Of a stretch of 64,000 bases of DNA, positions 1 through 9,083 are shown piece after piece. The notes under the pieces are model-generated. The model saw nothing but the letters and a program-made list of their open reading frames with translations, was not told the DNA's origin and ran no database searches. The stretch's first letter is position 1. Each line of letters starts with the position of its first letter. The DNA lies in assembly GCA_905234845.1 (NCBI GenBank), contig CAJOIW010000001.1, forward strand, positions 1 through 64,000, written 5' to 3'. Position numbers and translations under genes: made by a program. This stretch comes from an uncultured Prevotella sp. (GTDB lineage: Bacteria; Bacteroidota; Bacteroidia; Bacteroidales; Bacteroidaceae).

Positions 1-1
1 G

Positions 2-652
2 TACTGGGACATCATGAAGACCTGGACCGACTACCTCGTGGAGAACGGACAAGACCCGTCGAACCAGCTCTGCACCGACGACTTCGCCGGTCACTGGGCC
101 CACAACTGCAACCTCAGCATCAAGGCCATCATGGGTGTGGCAGGCTTTGCCGAGATGGCGAGGATGAAGGGCGACCAGGCTACCTACGACAAGTACATGC
201 AGACGGCGAAGACGATGGCCGCGAAGTGGGAGCAGGACGCTCGCGAGGGCGACCACTACCGGCTGGCCTTCGACCGCGAGAACACGTGGAGCCAGAAGTA
301 CAACATGGTGTGGGACAAGCTCTGGAACATCAATATCTTCCCCAACAAGGCCATGGATCGTGAGATGAAGTATTACCTCACGAAGCAGAACAAATACGGT
401 CTGCCGCTCGACATCCGTAAGGACTACACGAAGAACGACTGGATTATGTGGACGGCAGCCATGGCAAAGGACAACAAAATGTTCCTCAAGTTCGTCGATC
501 CGCTATGGGATTATGTCAATGAGACCTCCTCACGCGTGCCCATCAGCGACTGGTACGACACGAAGACCGGCAACATGGTCGGCTTCAAGGCCCGTTCGGT
601 CATCGGCGGTTTCTGGATGAAAGTCCTCGCCGATAAAATGGCAAAGAAATAA
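2..652 (+). CDS. Glutaminase A-type protein (DUF4965/DUF1793), C-terminal part
   Basis: Open from the left edge of the window, so the N-terminus and signal peptide lie outside; the visible part is about 216 residues. It ends the all-alpha toroid region of GtaA-like proteins: DDFAGHW, then NLSIKAIMG, then YDKYMQTAKTMA, AFDRENTWSQKYNMVWDKLW, and the closing SRVPISDWYDT and GFKARSVIGGFWMK. These are typical of the DUF4965/DUF5127/DUF1793 family that Bacteroidetes often encode next to SusCD loci. Members are called glutaminases by homology to fungal GtaA, but the substrate of the bacterial forms is poorly established. It is 42 bp upstream of the IPT lipoprotein in the same direction, so probably the distal enzyme of the same polysaccharide locus. 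Family is fairly sure, activity is not. Confidence 0.8.
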   Translation, partial: YWDIMKTWTDYLVENGQDPSNQLCTDDFAGHWAHNCNLSIKAIMGVAGFAEMARMKGDQATYDKYMQTAKTMAAKWEQDAREGDHYRLAFDRENTWSQKYNMVWDKLWNINIFPNKAMDREMKYYLTKQNKYGLPLDIRKDYTKNDWIMWTAAMAKDNKMFLKFVDPLWDYVNETSSRVPISDWYDTKTGNMVGFKARSVIGGFWMKVLADKMAKK

Positions 653-694
653 AATTCAAATCACAATAATTACAAACCTAAAGTCAAATTCAAA

Positions 695-2458
695 ATGAAA
701 AAGAACCTAAAGAAGATGCACTTCATCCACTTCGGAGTTCTTGTCGCTTCGTTTGCGCTCTTTACGCTTACCAGCTGTAAGGACTCAGCGAACATTGAGG
801 ACTATGTGGGTGTGCACAAGACGGATCCCTATGATCCTTCCAGGCCGGTCACCATTACGGGCTTTACGCCAGAGTCGGGCGGCTTGGGTCAGCAGCTTGT
901 CATCAGTGGTTCCAACTTCGGAAACAATCCGGAGATTGTCAGTGTGACCATTGGTGGAAAACCTGCCGTGCTCGTCAGCGTTATGAGTGATTGCCTCTAC
1001 TGCTATGTACCTGGTGGAGCGTTCTCTGGCGTTATTGAGGTAACTGTCGGCGACGAGACAACCGGCACACAGACCGCACGCGCTGCAACAAACTTCAACT
1101 ACGAGCGTAAAATGGTCGTAGGCAAGCTTTGTGGTTACAAGAATGCCCGTGACGACCAAGGTTGGAAAGACGGTCCGTTCGAGACCTGTAGCGGTTTCCG
1201 CAACGACGGTGTGATGCAGTTCTCACCCTACAACCACGACCAGCTCTTCATCGTTTACGACCAGGAGCCTTATTTCGGAACGGTGGCACACGGAATTCAG
1301 CTGCTCGACCTCAAGGAGCGTACCGTGCAGACCATTCTGCCGCTCTCGAAGTTCAATGATCAACGTCTGCGTACCATCGATTTCTGCGTTGACCCGTTTG
1401 CTTACGACGAGTATGGCAACTGGCTCGGTCGTGCCGAGGAGTACTGGACGGAGGCTGACTATCAGAACAATCGCAAGACCCGTTGGTCGGAGCACCTGAT
1501 TATCTCTGCCGACAACGACGACAACGATTTCCGTGCTAACTCGGTTTATATCGTAGACCGCGACCAGAATGGTAATTTCTCAGCTAACTCTGTTGTCACT
1601 CCGTTGGCCAACTATCGTCAGTGCAACGGTGCTTCGATTCATCCCAACGGCGAGCTTTATTTTACCTCTTATCAGCTTGGTGAGGTTATCCGCCTTGACA
1701 TGAATACCTATTGGGACTGCATTGAGGCACAGAAACTGGAAACCGATCCGCGACTGATACAGGCATGGGATCCCTATGTAAAGGATAACAAGTTCGGTGG
1801 ATTCAAGATCCTCTATACCATTCAGGACCGCTATTGGGAATTCCAGATCGACATCCATCCTACAGGTAAGTTTGCCTATATTGTGGTTATCAACCAGCAG
1901 TATATTTTGCGTACCGACTATGATGAGAACCTCAAGGAATTCTTGCCGCCGTATCAGGTTGCGGGAACTATGAAGACTCGTGGCTTTGTCGACGGTGTAG
2001 GTAAGTCCGCACAGTTCGCTCGTCCTTATCAGGGTACCTTCGTTAAGAATGACCAGTATGAGGCAGAGGGAAAGTCCGACATCTACGACTTCTATATCTG
2101 CGACAACAGCTGGTGGCCGTCTCATGGAGGAAATGGCTATGATGTTAAACAAGAAGCTCATGCTATTCGTCTGCTCACGCCCGAAGGTATTGTGAAGACA
2201 TACGCAGGCGGTAGCTCTGCCACACATGCCGACGGTAAGCCCTTCGGCTCAGAGAACGGAGAACTGCGCGACGTGGCTCGTTTCGACCGTCCTACAGGTC
2301 TGGTTAACGACTTCCACATCGACAAGATTACAGGCGAGAAGACCCTTATCTTCTACATCCTCGACACCATGAACCGCTGCATCCGTACCATCACAATGGA
2401 AGAGCCGGAGGATGAGCCAGAATCTGAGGAACCTGAACCAGAAGAACCCGAAGAGTAA
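695..2458 (+). CDS. IPT/TIG-domain surface lipoprotein with beta-propeller-like C-terminal region
   Basis: A 587-residue outer-membrane lipoprotein. The signal peptide ends in lipobox LTSC with Cys28, followed by acidic residues typical of surface-exported lipoproteins. Residues about 50-135 form an IPT/TIG immunoglobulin-like fold (VTITGFTPESGGLGQQLVI, GSNFG, VTIGG). The remainder has repeated segments resembling NHL/YncE-type propeller blades (for example SIHPNGELYFTSY and DIHPTGKFAYIVV) and ends in an acidic tail rich in EEPE. In Bacteroidetes loci, IPT lipoproteins beside SusC/SusD are usually surface glycan-binding proteins, which is the likely role here. It lies 21 bp upstream of SusC, probably co-transcribed. 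No catalytic motif seen. Confidence 0.8.
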   Translation: MKKNLKKMHFIHFGVLVASFALFTLTSCKDSANIEDYVGVHKTDPYDPSRPVTITGFTPESGGLGQQLVISGSNFGNNPEIVSVTIGGKPAVLVSVMSDCLYCYVPGGAFSGVIEVTVGDETTGTQTARAATNFNYERKMVVGKLCGYKNARDDQGWKDGPFETCSGFRNDGVMQFSPYNHDQLFIVYDQEPYFGTVAHGIQLLDLKERTVQTILPLSKFNDQRLRTIDFCVDPFAYDEYGNWLGRAEEYWTEADYQNNRKTRWSEHLIISADNDDNDFRANSVYIVDRDQNGNFSANSVVTPLANYRQCNGASIHPNGELYFTSYQLGEVIRLDMNTYWDCIEAQKLETDPRLIQAWDPYVKDNKFGGFKILYTIQDRYWEFQIDIHPTGKFAYIVVINQQYILRTDYDENLKEFLPPYQVAGTMKTRGFVDGVGKSAQFARPYQGTFVKNDQYEAEGKSDIYDFYICDNSWWPSHGGNGYDVKQEAHAIRLLTPEGIVKTYAGGSSATHADGKPFGSENGELRDVARFDRPTGLVNDFHIDKITGEKTLIFYILDTMNRCIRTITMEEPEDEPESEEPEPEEPEE

Positions 2459-2479
2459 CCTATCTAATCACTGAACGAT

Positions 2480-5400
2480 ATGAAAAAGTATTTAATCATG
2501 TTCATTATGCTCATCGGCACTGCAACGGGTGCCTTTGCGCAACAGGAAATGGAAATCACGGGTACGGTGACCGATGCTGCTACGGGTGAGCCCCTCATCG
2601 GTGTGAGCGTAGTCGTGAAGAACGTTGCCGGACTCGGTGTCACCACCGACATCGATGGTAACTACTCCATTAAAGTAAAAGAATATCAGACCATCCAATA
2701 TTCATACATTGGTTATGAGACTATTGAACAAATGGTGAAGTCAGGCAAGTCCCGTATGGACATTGCCCTAAAGGAAGAAAAACTCAATGCTGTCGACGAG
2801 GTGGTCGTAACGGCTATGGGTACGCAGAAGAAACTGACGGTGACGGGTGCCGTGACCAATGTGGAAATGGGCGACCTGAAGCACTATTCTTCCTCAAACT
2901 TCTCCAATACTCTGGCCGGTAACGTACCGGGTATCATTGCCTATCAGTCATCTGGTCAGCCTGGTAAGAAGAGTACCTCTGAATTCTGGATTCGTGGTAT
3001 CTCCACCTTTGGTGCAGGCGACAAGGCATATATCTTGGTCGATGGTTTCGAGCGTGAGAATATCGACGACCTCAACATTGAGGATATCGAGTCGTTCTCC
3101 GTCTTGAAAGACGCGTCTGCGACTGCTATCTATGGTTCTAAAGGTGCAAACGGTGTAATCCTTATCACTACCAAACACGGTAAGGCTGGTAAGGTAAACA
3201 TCAATGCGAAATTTGAGACCGCATATAACACCCGTACCATTACTCCAGAAATGGTAAATGGTTACGACTATGCCAACTACATCAATGAGGCACGTATCAC
3301 CCGTAACGTGGGTGTGCTCTATCAGCCCATCGAGTTGGAGCTTATCCGTAATGGACTCGACCCCGACCTTTATCCTAATGTAGACTGGCAGGATCTTCTG
3401 CTCAAGGATGGTGCTTGGAGCTATCGCGCTAACGTCAACCTCAGTGGTGGTGGTGAGACGGCTCGCTATTTCGCCTCTATGTCTTACACAGAAGACCAGG
3501 GTATGTATAAGACCGACCAGACGTTGAAAGATCAGTATGACACCAATGCCAACTTCAAGCGTTGGAACTACCGTTTAAATGTCGATGTGGACATTACGCC
3601 GACCACGCTCATGAAGTTCGGTGTGTCGGGTAACCTGTCGAAGACCAACTCTCCCGGACTCGGTGACGACCGTGTATGGGGACAGCTCTTTGGTTACAAT
3701 GCCCTCTATTCGCCGATTATGTACTCCAATGGTTATCTCCCCTTCCGTGGGCCGACCATACCTGAAGAGTTCGGAGGTGCAGACCCCAACATTGATGCCT
3801 TCTTCAATCAATATGGTAATTATGTCAACCCGTGGGTTTCCTCCACGCAGACAGGTTATAACCAAAGCTGGGACAACAATGTGCAGTTGAATGTTACGTT
3901 GGAGCAGAAACTCGACTTCATCACGAAGGGACTTCGTCTTGATGCCCGCTTCGGTTTCGATACCTACAACTCCAACTACATCAACCGTCGCCGTGTTCCG
4001 GCTATGTATGCCGTTGATAAACGTGATTCTGAGACTGGTGTATTGGAATTTACCAAGGTCATCAATGCTACAGACATGGTGCAGACTTCAGGTGGTAGTG
4101 GCTCACGTCGTGAGTTCCTCGACCTGTTGCTTCACTGGGATCGCACCTTCGCCAAGTCACATACCTTTGGTGCCAACGTGAAGTACACATGGGATCAGAA
4201 CACCACTACGGTGAACATTGGCAATGATATTCGTAACGGTGTGGCTCATACAAATATGGGTCTGGCTGCTCAAGCAACCTATAATTATAAGAACCGTTAC
4301 TTCGTTGACTACAACTTCGGTTACAACGGAACGGAGAACTTCGCCGATCACCATCGTTTCGGTTTCTTCCCCGCTTGGTCAGTAGCTTGGAATATCGGTG
4401 AGGAGCCTTGGGTTCAGGAGCATCTCAAATGGATCAACATGTTCAAGATCCGCTATTCTCATGGTAAAGTGGGTAATGACAACACGGGTATCCGCTTCCC
4501 CTACCTCTACACCATCTCTAATATGAACACCGGCTCTTATGAGTGGGGGCAGAGTCAGAACAGCTATAGCGGTTTGCAATATCAGTTAGTGGCTTCTAAC
4601 AACGTGACTTGGGAAGTTGCCCGGAAAGATGACGTGGGTATTGATCTGTATGTTTTCAATAACAAGTTTAACCTGACTGCTGACTACTTCTATGAGAAGC
4701 GTACTGGCATTTTCACAAAGCGTCAGTTCCTGCCCTCAATGGTCGGTATCGACTTCTTCGACCAAGGAGGCAATGACTGGAACTATCCCCGTGCCAACGT
4801 GGGTGCTGTTCGCCAGCGCGGTATCGATGGTAACTTCAAGTATGAGGACAAGATTGGACAGGTCGGATTTACCATTCGTGGTAACATGACCTATAGCAAG
4901 AACGAGATTTTGGAATATGATGAGGAGAACAACGTCTATCCGTATCTGAACCAGCACGGCTACCGTGTGAATCAGGAGCGTGGTCTTGTGGCCCTCGGTC
5001 TGTTCAAAGACTATGATGACATTCGCAACAGCCCGCACCAAGAATTTGGTGTTTACCAGCCGGGTGATATCAAATATAAGGATGTCAATGGTGACGGCGT
5101 GGTCAATGACAACGATGTGGTGCCCATTGGTGCCACACGTACGCCTAACCTCATCTACGGTTTGGGTATCTCCATCGTATGGAAGGGCTTTGACTTCAAC
5201 CTCCACTTCCAAGGTGCGGGCAAGTCTACCTTCCCCATCTACGGTAAGTGCGTTTATGCCTTCAGCGAGGGTCAGTGGGGTAATATCTTCAAGGGCATGC
5301 TCGACGACCGTTGGATTGCCGCCGACATATCGGGTGATCCTGCTACAGAGAATCCCAATGCCTCTTATCCGCGTCTGAGCTTTGGAGGAAACAACAATAA

Positions 5401-5653
5401 CTATCGCAATTCTACCTTCTGGCTGCGCGATGGTCGTTACCTGCGTCTGAAGAACTTGGACTTCGGTTACACGCTTCCAAAGGTGTTTGTGAACAAGTTG
5501 CACCTGAGCAATGTGCGATTCTATGTACAGGGTACCAACCTCTGCTTCATCTCGAAGAAGTTTGATACATGGGATCCTGAGTCTCTCCAGCCGCGTGGTG
5601 AGGACTATCCTATCACAAAGGCCGTTACGGCAGGTATACAAGTTAGTCTTTAA
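2480..5653 (+). CDS. SusC/RagA-family TonB-linked outer membrane transporter
   Basis: A 1057-residue TonB-dependent oligosaccharide importer. The signal peptide ends near AFAQ. Residues 25-110 are the carboxypeptidase-regulatory-like domain (GTVTDAATGEPLIGVSVVVK), then a TonB-box-like segment VDEVVVTAMGTQ, the plug domain with the SusC signature region WIRGISTFG and LKDASATAIYGSKGANGV, and a 22-strand barrel to the C-terminus. Length is normal for SusC. It forms a lid-and-barrel complex with the SusD encoded 20 bp downstream and takes up the glycan fragments released by the locus enzymes. The substrate cannot be read from the sequence. Confidence 0.97.
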   Translation: MKKYLIMFIMLIGTATGAFAQQEMEITGTVTDAATGEPLIGVSVVVKNVAGLGVTTDIDGNYSIKVKEYQTIQYSYIGYETIEQMVKSGKSRMDIALKEEKLNAVDEVVVTAMGTQKKLTVTGAVTNVEMGDLKHYSSSNFSNTLAGNVPGIIAYQSSGQPGKKSTSEFWIRGISTFGAGDKAYILVDGFERENIDDLNIEDIESFSVLKDASATAIYGSKGANGVILITTKHGKAGKVNINAKFETAYNTRTITPEMVNGYDYANYINEARITRNVGVLYQPIELELIRNGLDPDLYPNVDWQDLLLKDGAWSYRANVNLSGGGETARYFASMSYTEDQGMYKTDQTLKDQYDTNANFKRWNYRLNVDVDITPTTLMKFGVSGNLSKTNSPGLGDDRVWGQLFGYNALYSPIMYSNGYLPFRGPTIPEEFGGADPNIDAFFNQYGNYVNPWVSSTQTGYNQSWDNNVQLNVTLEQKLDFITKGLRLDARFGFDTYNSNYINRRRVPAMYAVDKRDSETGVLEFTKVINATDMVQTSGGSGSRREFLDLLLHWDRTFAKSHTFGANVKYTWDQNTTTVNIGNDIRNGVAHTNMGLAAQATYNYKNRYFVDYNFGYNGTENFADHHRFGFFPAWSVAWNIGEEPWVQEHLKWINMFKIRYSHGKVGNDNTGIRFPYLYTISNMNTGSYEWGQSQNSYSGLQYQLVASNNVTWEVARKDDVGIDLYVFNNKFNLTADYFYEKRTGIFTKRQFLPSMVGIDFFDQGGNDWNYPRANVGAVRQRGIDGNFKYEDKIGQVGFTIRGNMTYSKNEILEYDEENNVYPYLNQHGYRVNQERGLVALGLFKDYDDIRNSPHQEFGVYQPGDIKYKDVNGDGVVNDNDVVPIGATRTPNLIYGLGISIVWKGFDFNLHFQGAGKSTFPIYGKCVYAFSEGQWGNIFKGMLDDRWIAADISGDPATENPNASYPRLSFGGNNNNYRNSTFWLRDGRYLRLKNLDFGYTLPKVFVNKLHLSNVRFYVQGTNLCFISKKFDTWDPESLQPRGEDYPITKAVTAGIQVSL

Positions 5654-5673
5654 TCAACAAAGGTTTAGCTATT

Positions 5674-7848
5674 ATGAACAAGAAAATATTTTTAGTATTA
5701 GTGTCTGTTGTATGCGGCAGCGCGTTGTTTACTTCGTGCAACGACCTCGACGCAGACAAATATTTTACCGACCGCGTGACGTTAGAGACGGTCTTTGAGG
5801 AGAAGACACGTTCAGAGCAGTGGTTGGCTGAGGCATACCAGTATCTGAAGGGTGCCAATGCCGAGGTATGTAGTAAGGGTGCCACAGGTGGAGCCGGAGA
5901 AAACTGGAATCCGTTCTGTTTCGACGATGACATGTATTATGGCGACCGTGACCGTAGCCCGGAGTTTGGTGGTGACGGCAAGGATGCCATTTGGGGCTCC
6001 TACAACGGTTTCCACGAGGGTCTCTACGACGAGAGTGTAGGCAGGAATGCCTGGGACTATTGCTATAAAGGTATTCGTCAGGCTTCCATCTTCATTCAAA
6101 ACATCCACATGAACAAGGAGATGTCGCAGGATGAGATAGAGGACTATCGTGGCCAGGCACGTTTTGTGCGGGCTTACTACTACTGGCTCTTGCTTCGCAA
6201 GTATGGTCCCGTGCCCATCATGCCTGATGAAGGTGAGGACTATACGTTGAGCTATGCACAAATCGCCCGTGCGCGTAGTACCTATGATGAAGTGGCTACT
6301 TATATTGGTGACGAAATGGTAAAAGCCGCTAAGGAGCTGAAATTTGTGGGTGGAATGGTGAATCCTCGCGATGAGGCTCAAGTGGCTCGTCCTACGGTGG
6401 GTGCCGCATTGGCAACCCGTGCCATCGCCTTCATCTATGCCGCCAGTCCGTTGGCTAATGGTCAACTGAAGAACGGCCAGCATCCGGCAACCGTTACCGA
6501 TGTTGTGGCAAAGGAACTGAAGAACTTCGACGGCACGCCACTGCTCGGTATGGATTACGACGAATCAAAGTGGGCACGTGCCGCCGCTGCCTGCAAGGAT
6601 GTTATGGAGTTGGGTGCCTATGAGCTCTATCATGAGCCTGCTGTATCCACTCCGACCGATGTCTATGCAAAGACAGTTCCCTGCTACGAGGATGGCGACT
6701 TCTCTGAGAAGACATGGCTTGAGGGCGGTTATTCCGACATCGACCCGATGTTGTCCTATCGTAACCTTTTCAATGGTACTGTGAGCCCGGTGAACAACCC
6801 GGAGCACATTTTTGGTCGTATCACCAATGTGGCGACAGGCGACAACGACCTTGGAATCGGTGCCCTTGTGCTTCATGAGATGCCGACGAGTCTTGGAGGT
6901 TGGAACACACATGGTCTGACACAGAAGATGGTTGATGCCTATTACATGAAAGACGGTAGCGATGCCCCTGGTGCCCGTAGTGAATGGGGTGAGGGCGACG
7001 GATCTGAGCGTCTGACAGGATGGACAAGCCGTAACGATATCTTGCGCGACAATAAGTATCCAGAGCTGATTGTCGGTAATAATAAGGGTGGACAGAATGT
7101 CTCGCTGCAATATGTTCAGCGTGAGCCGCGTTTCTATGCTTCGGTAGCATTCAGTGGAACTACCTGGGAATGTTTCTCCGACCCCACTTCGTCCAACCGC
7201 TTCAAGCAAGTGTTCTATTATCGCAATGCCGGTAATGGTTATCTGAACTCTGGCTTCTCCTACCTGCGTACGGGTATCGGCTGCAAAAAATGGTATCATC
7301 CTTATGACTATGCAACGGGCGGTACCTATTCTAACATCCGCACCAAGACCGAGACCGCCATTCGCTATGCTGACATCCTCTTGATGTATGCCGAGGCTCT
7401 GAACGAGCTGACGGGTACCTATCAAGTAGCTTCCTGGGATGGCACGACCACCTATACCATCGGCCGTGACCTGACAGAGATGAAGCGTGGTATCCGTGAT
7501 GTACGTCGTCGTGCCGGTTTGCCCGACTATACGGCAGAGGAATATGCCGATGCCAACAAGCTGCGTGCCAAGATCAAGCGTGAGCGCATGATAGAGTTCC
7601 TCGGCGAGGGCAAACGCTATTTCGACCTGCGCCGTTGGATGGATGCTCCTGTTGAGGAGTCGAAGCAGGTTTATGGTCTTGATGTCTTCCAGACTCAGCC
7701 CGACAGAGACCTCTTCATGCAGGTGGTTCCCATCACCACGCTCTCGGCAACCTTCTCTGACAAGATGTACTTCTGGCCTATCCAGCACAGCGAGTTGAAA
7801 CGTAACAGCAAACTGGTTCAGAACCCAGGATGGACATATAACGATTGA
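5674..7848 (+). CDS. SusD/RagB-family glycan-binding lipoprotein
   Basis: A 724-residue lipoprotein, lipobox ALFTSC then NDLD. The SusD-like N-terminal TPR region includes YRGQARFVRAYYYWLLLRKYG and the C-terminal RagB/SusD region carries KRERMIEFLGEGKRYFDLRRW and FWPIQHSEL...NPGW, both hallmark stretches. It caps the SusC barrel on the cell surface and binds incoming oligosaccharide. It is longer than the common 500-600 residues, with extra loops around residues 330-480, a feature also seen in SusD proteins for complex glycans. Same operon as SusC, 20 bp apart, and 28 bp before the next lipoprotein start. Confidence 0.96.
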   Translation: MNKKIFLVLVSVVCGSALFTSCNDLDADKYFTDRVTLETVFEEKTRSEQWLAEAYQYLKGANAEVCSKGATGGAGENWNPFCFDDDMYYGDRDRSPEFGGDGKDAIWGSYNGFHEGLYDESVGRNAWDYCYKGIRQASIFIQNIHMNKEMSQDEIEDYRGQARFVRAYYYWLLLRKYGPVPIMPDEGEDYTLSYAQIARARSTYDEVATYIGDEMVKAAKELKFVGGMVNPRDEAQVARPTVGAALATRAIAFIYAASPLANGQLKNGQHPATVTDVVAKELKNFDGTPLLGMDYDESKWARAAAACKDVMELGAYELYHEPAVSTPTDVYAKTVPCYEDGDFSEKTWLEGGYSDIDPMLSYRNLFNGTVSPVNNPEHIFGRITNVATGDNDLGIGALVLHEMPTSLGGWNTHGLTQKMVDAYYMKDGSDAPGARSEWGEGDGSERLTGWTSRNDILRDNKYPELIVGNNKGGQNVSLQYVQREPRFYASVAFSGTTWECFSDPTSSNRFKQVFYYRNAGNGYLNSGFSYLRTGIGCKKWYHPYDYATGGTYSNIRTKTETAIRYADILLMYAEALNELTGTYQVASWDGTTTYTIGRDLTEMKRGIRDVRRRAGLPDYTAEEYADANKLRAKIKRERMIEFLGEGKRYFDLRRWMDAPVEESKQVYGLDVFQTQPDRDLFMQVVPITTLSATFSDKMYFWPIQHSELKRNSKLVQNPGWTYND

Positions 7849-7876
7849 TAATTGATAATTGAAAATTGAAAATGTT

Positions 7877-8959
7877 ATGAAACAGATATCAATATTACTT
7901 GCGTCGCTGTTCGGTGTGCTTCTGCTGACCACCTCTTGCAACGACGAATGGAAAGAAGAGCAGTATGAGCACTTCGTCAGCTTCAAGGCTCCGCTCAACG
8001 ATGGTGGTGTTTCGGCAGTCTATGTGCCCTATACCCGTCATAATGACGACGGAGAGGCTACTTTTGGCGAGCATGGCTTGTCGAACTATCTGCTGCCTGT
8101 CATTGTCAGTGGTACGACCACCAATGGTGCTAATTTCACTGTAGGTGTAGAGGAGAGCGATACATTGACCATCCTTAACTATGAGCGTTTCCAAAACCGC
8201 TCCGACCTCTACTATGTCAACATGAGCCAGTATGCCACTTATCCCTCAACGGTTGAGTTCAAGGCGGGTCAGGATGTCAGCCTGCTTGACATTCGTTTCA
8301 ACTTTAAGGGTATCGACATGAGCCAGAAGTGGGTATTGCCTATCCGCGTGGCAGACAATGCCAGCAATGGCTTTGCCCCGCATCCGCGTAAGCACTACGC
8401 TCAGGCCATGCTTCGTGTTTATCCTTACAATGATTTCTCTGGTAGCTATTCGGCCACGACACAGACCATGGCTCGTTGGTATACTGAAGTTGATAAGCAA
8501 GGTAAGGAAACTCGCAAGGAAGGTGACTTCGCTGGTGGTGAGACCTCGCGTGGCTATGTGGTTGATGAGAATACCATCTTCTTCTATGCGGGCAACAACA
8601 TCGACGAGACCCGTACAGACCGTAAGAACTATAAAATTTATGCCGAGTTCCAGCCAGAACCACTGAATCCCAGCGTGGGTAATGTCAGGTTGTATTCCGA
8701 CAACCCCGACATGAAGTTCGTCGGTCATGAGCAGGATGAGTCGAAGACACAACCCACCTTCTCCATCTATGAGCAGAAGGATGATGTGCAGCCTTACCTC
8801 ATCCACCGTTATCTCATTATCTCGGACATTGATTACGATTTCACGGACTATACCCTTGTTCCCGGACAGGAGCGCAACTACGTTGTAAGGGGTACGTTGA
8901 CCATGGAGCGTAAGATCAATACCCAGATTCCGAACGAGGATCAGGCTATCGAGTGGTAA
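7877..8959 (+). CDS. DUF4973/DUF4361-type (BT_3044-like) surface lipoprotein
   Basis: I start the gene at 7877 rather than the ATG at 7859, because MKQISILLASLFGVLLLTTSC is then a compact lipoprotein signal with Cys21; the upstream ATG lies inside an AT-rich repeated spacer (TTGATAATTG units). The protein of 360 residues begins with the pattern of DUF4973/DUF1735-like domains (EEQYEHFVSFKAPLNDGG) and continues with a beta-rich segment ending YDFTDYTLVPGQERNYVVRG that resembles DUF4361 C-terminal domains. Such proteins follow SusD in many Bacteroidetes loci and are thought to bind glycans at the surface. Last binding-protein gene of the operon; exact family assignment is from memory. Confidence 0.65.
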   Translation: MKQISILLASLFGVLLLTTSCNDEWKEEQYEHFVSFKAPLNDGGVSAVYVPYTRHNDDGEATFGEHGLSNYLLPVIVSGTTTNGANFTVGVEESDTLTILNYERFQNRSDLYYVNMSQYATYPSTVEFKAGQDVSLLDIRFNFKGIDMSQKWVLPIRVADNASNGFAPHPRKHYAQAMLRVYPYNDFSGSYSATTQTMARWYTEVDKQGKETRKEGDFAGGETSRGYVVDENTIFFYAGNNIDETRTDRKNYKIYAEFQPEPLNPSVGNVRLYSDNPDMKFVGHEQDESKTQPTFSIYEQKDDVQPYLIHRYLIISDIDYDFTDYTLVPGQERNYVVRGTLTMERKINTQIPNEDQAIEW

Positions 8960-8965
8960 ACCAAG

Positions 8966-9066
8966 CCCCTCCCCATCCCTCCCCCAAGGGGAGGGGGCTG
9001 TAAATCGTAAACTGTAAATTGTAAACCTCTCCCAATCCCTCCCCTTCGGGGAGGTTAGGAGGGGTT
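8966..9066. repeat. Two GC-rich dispersed repeat copies flanking a GTAAAC spacer repeat
   Basis: Between the DUF4361-type lipoprotein and GH127. 8966-9000 and 9025-9066 are two copies of the GC-rich repeat with inverted halves (CTCCCCCAAGGGGAGGG and CTCCCCTTCGGGGAGG). Between them at 9001-9024 lies a short AT repeat built of TAAATCGTAAACTGTAAAT. The inverted halves could fold into a hairpin in the mRNA between operon genes. Confidence 0.85.
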
Positions 9067-9083
9067 TAACTCCTTAAAAGATT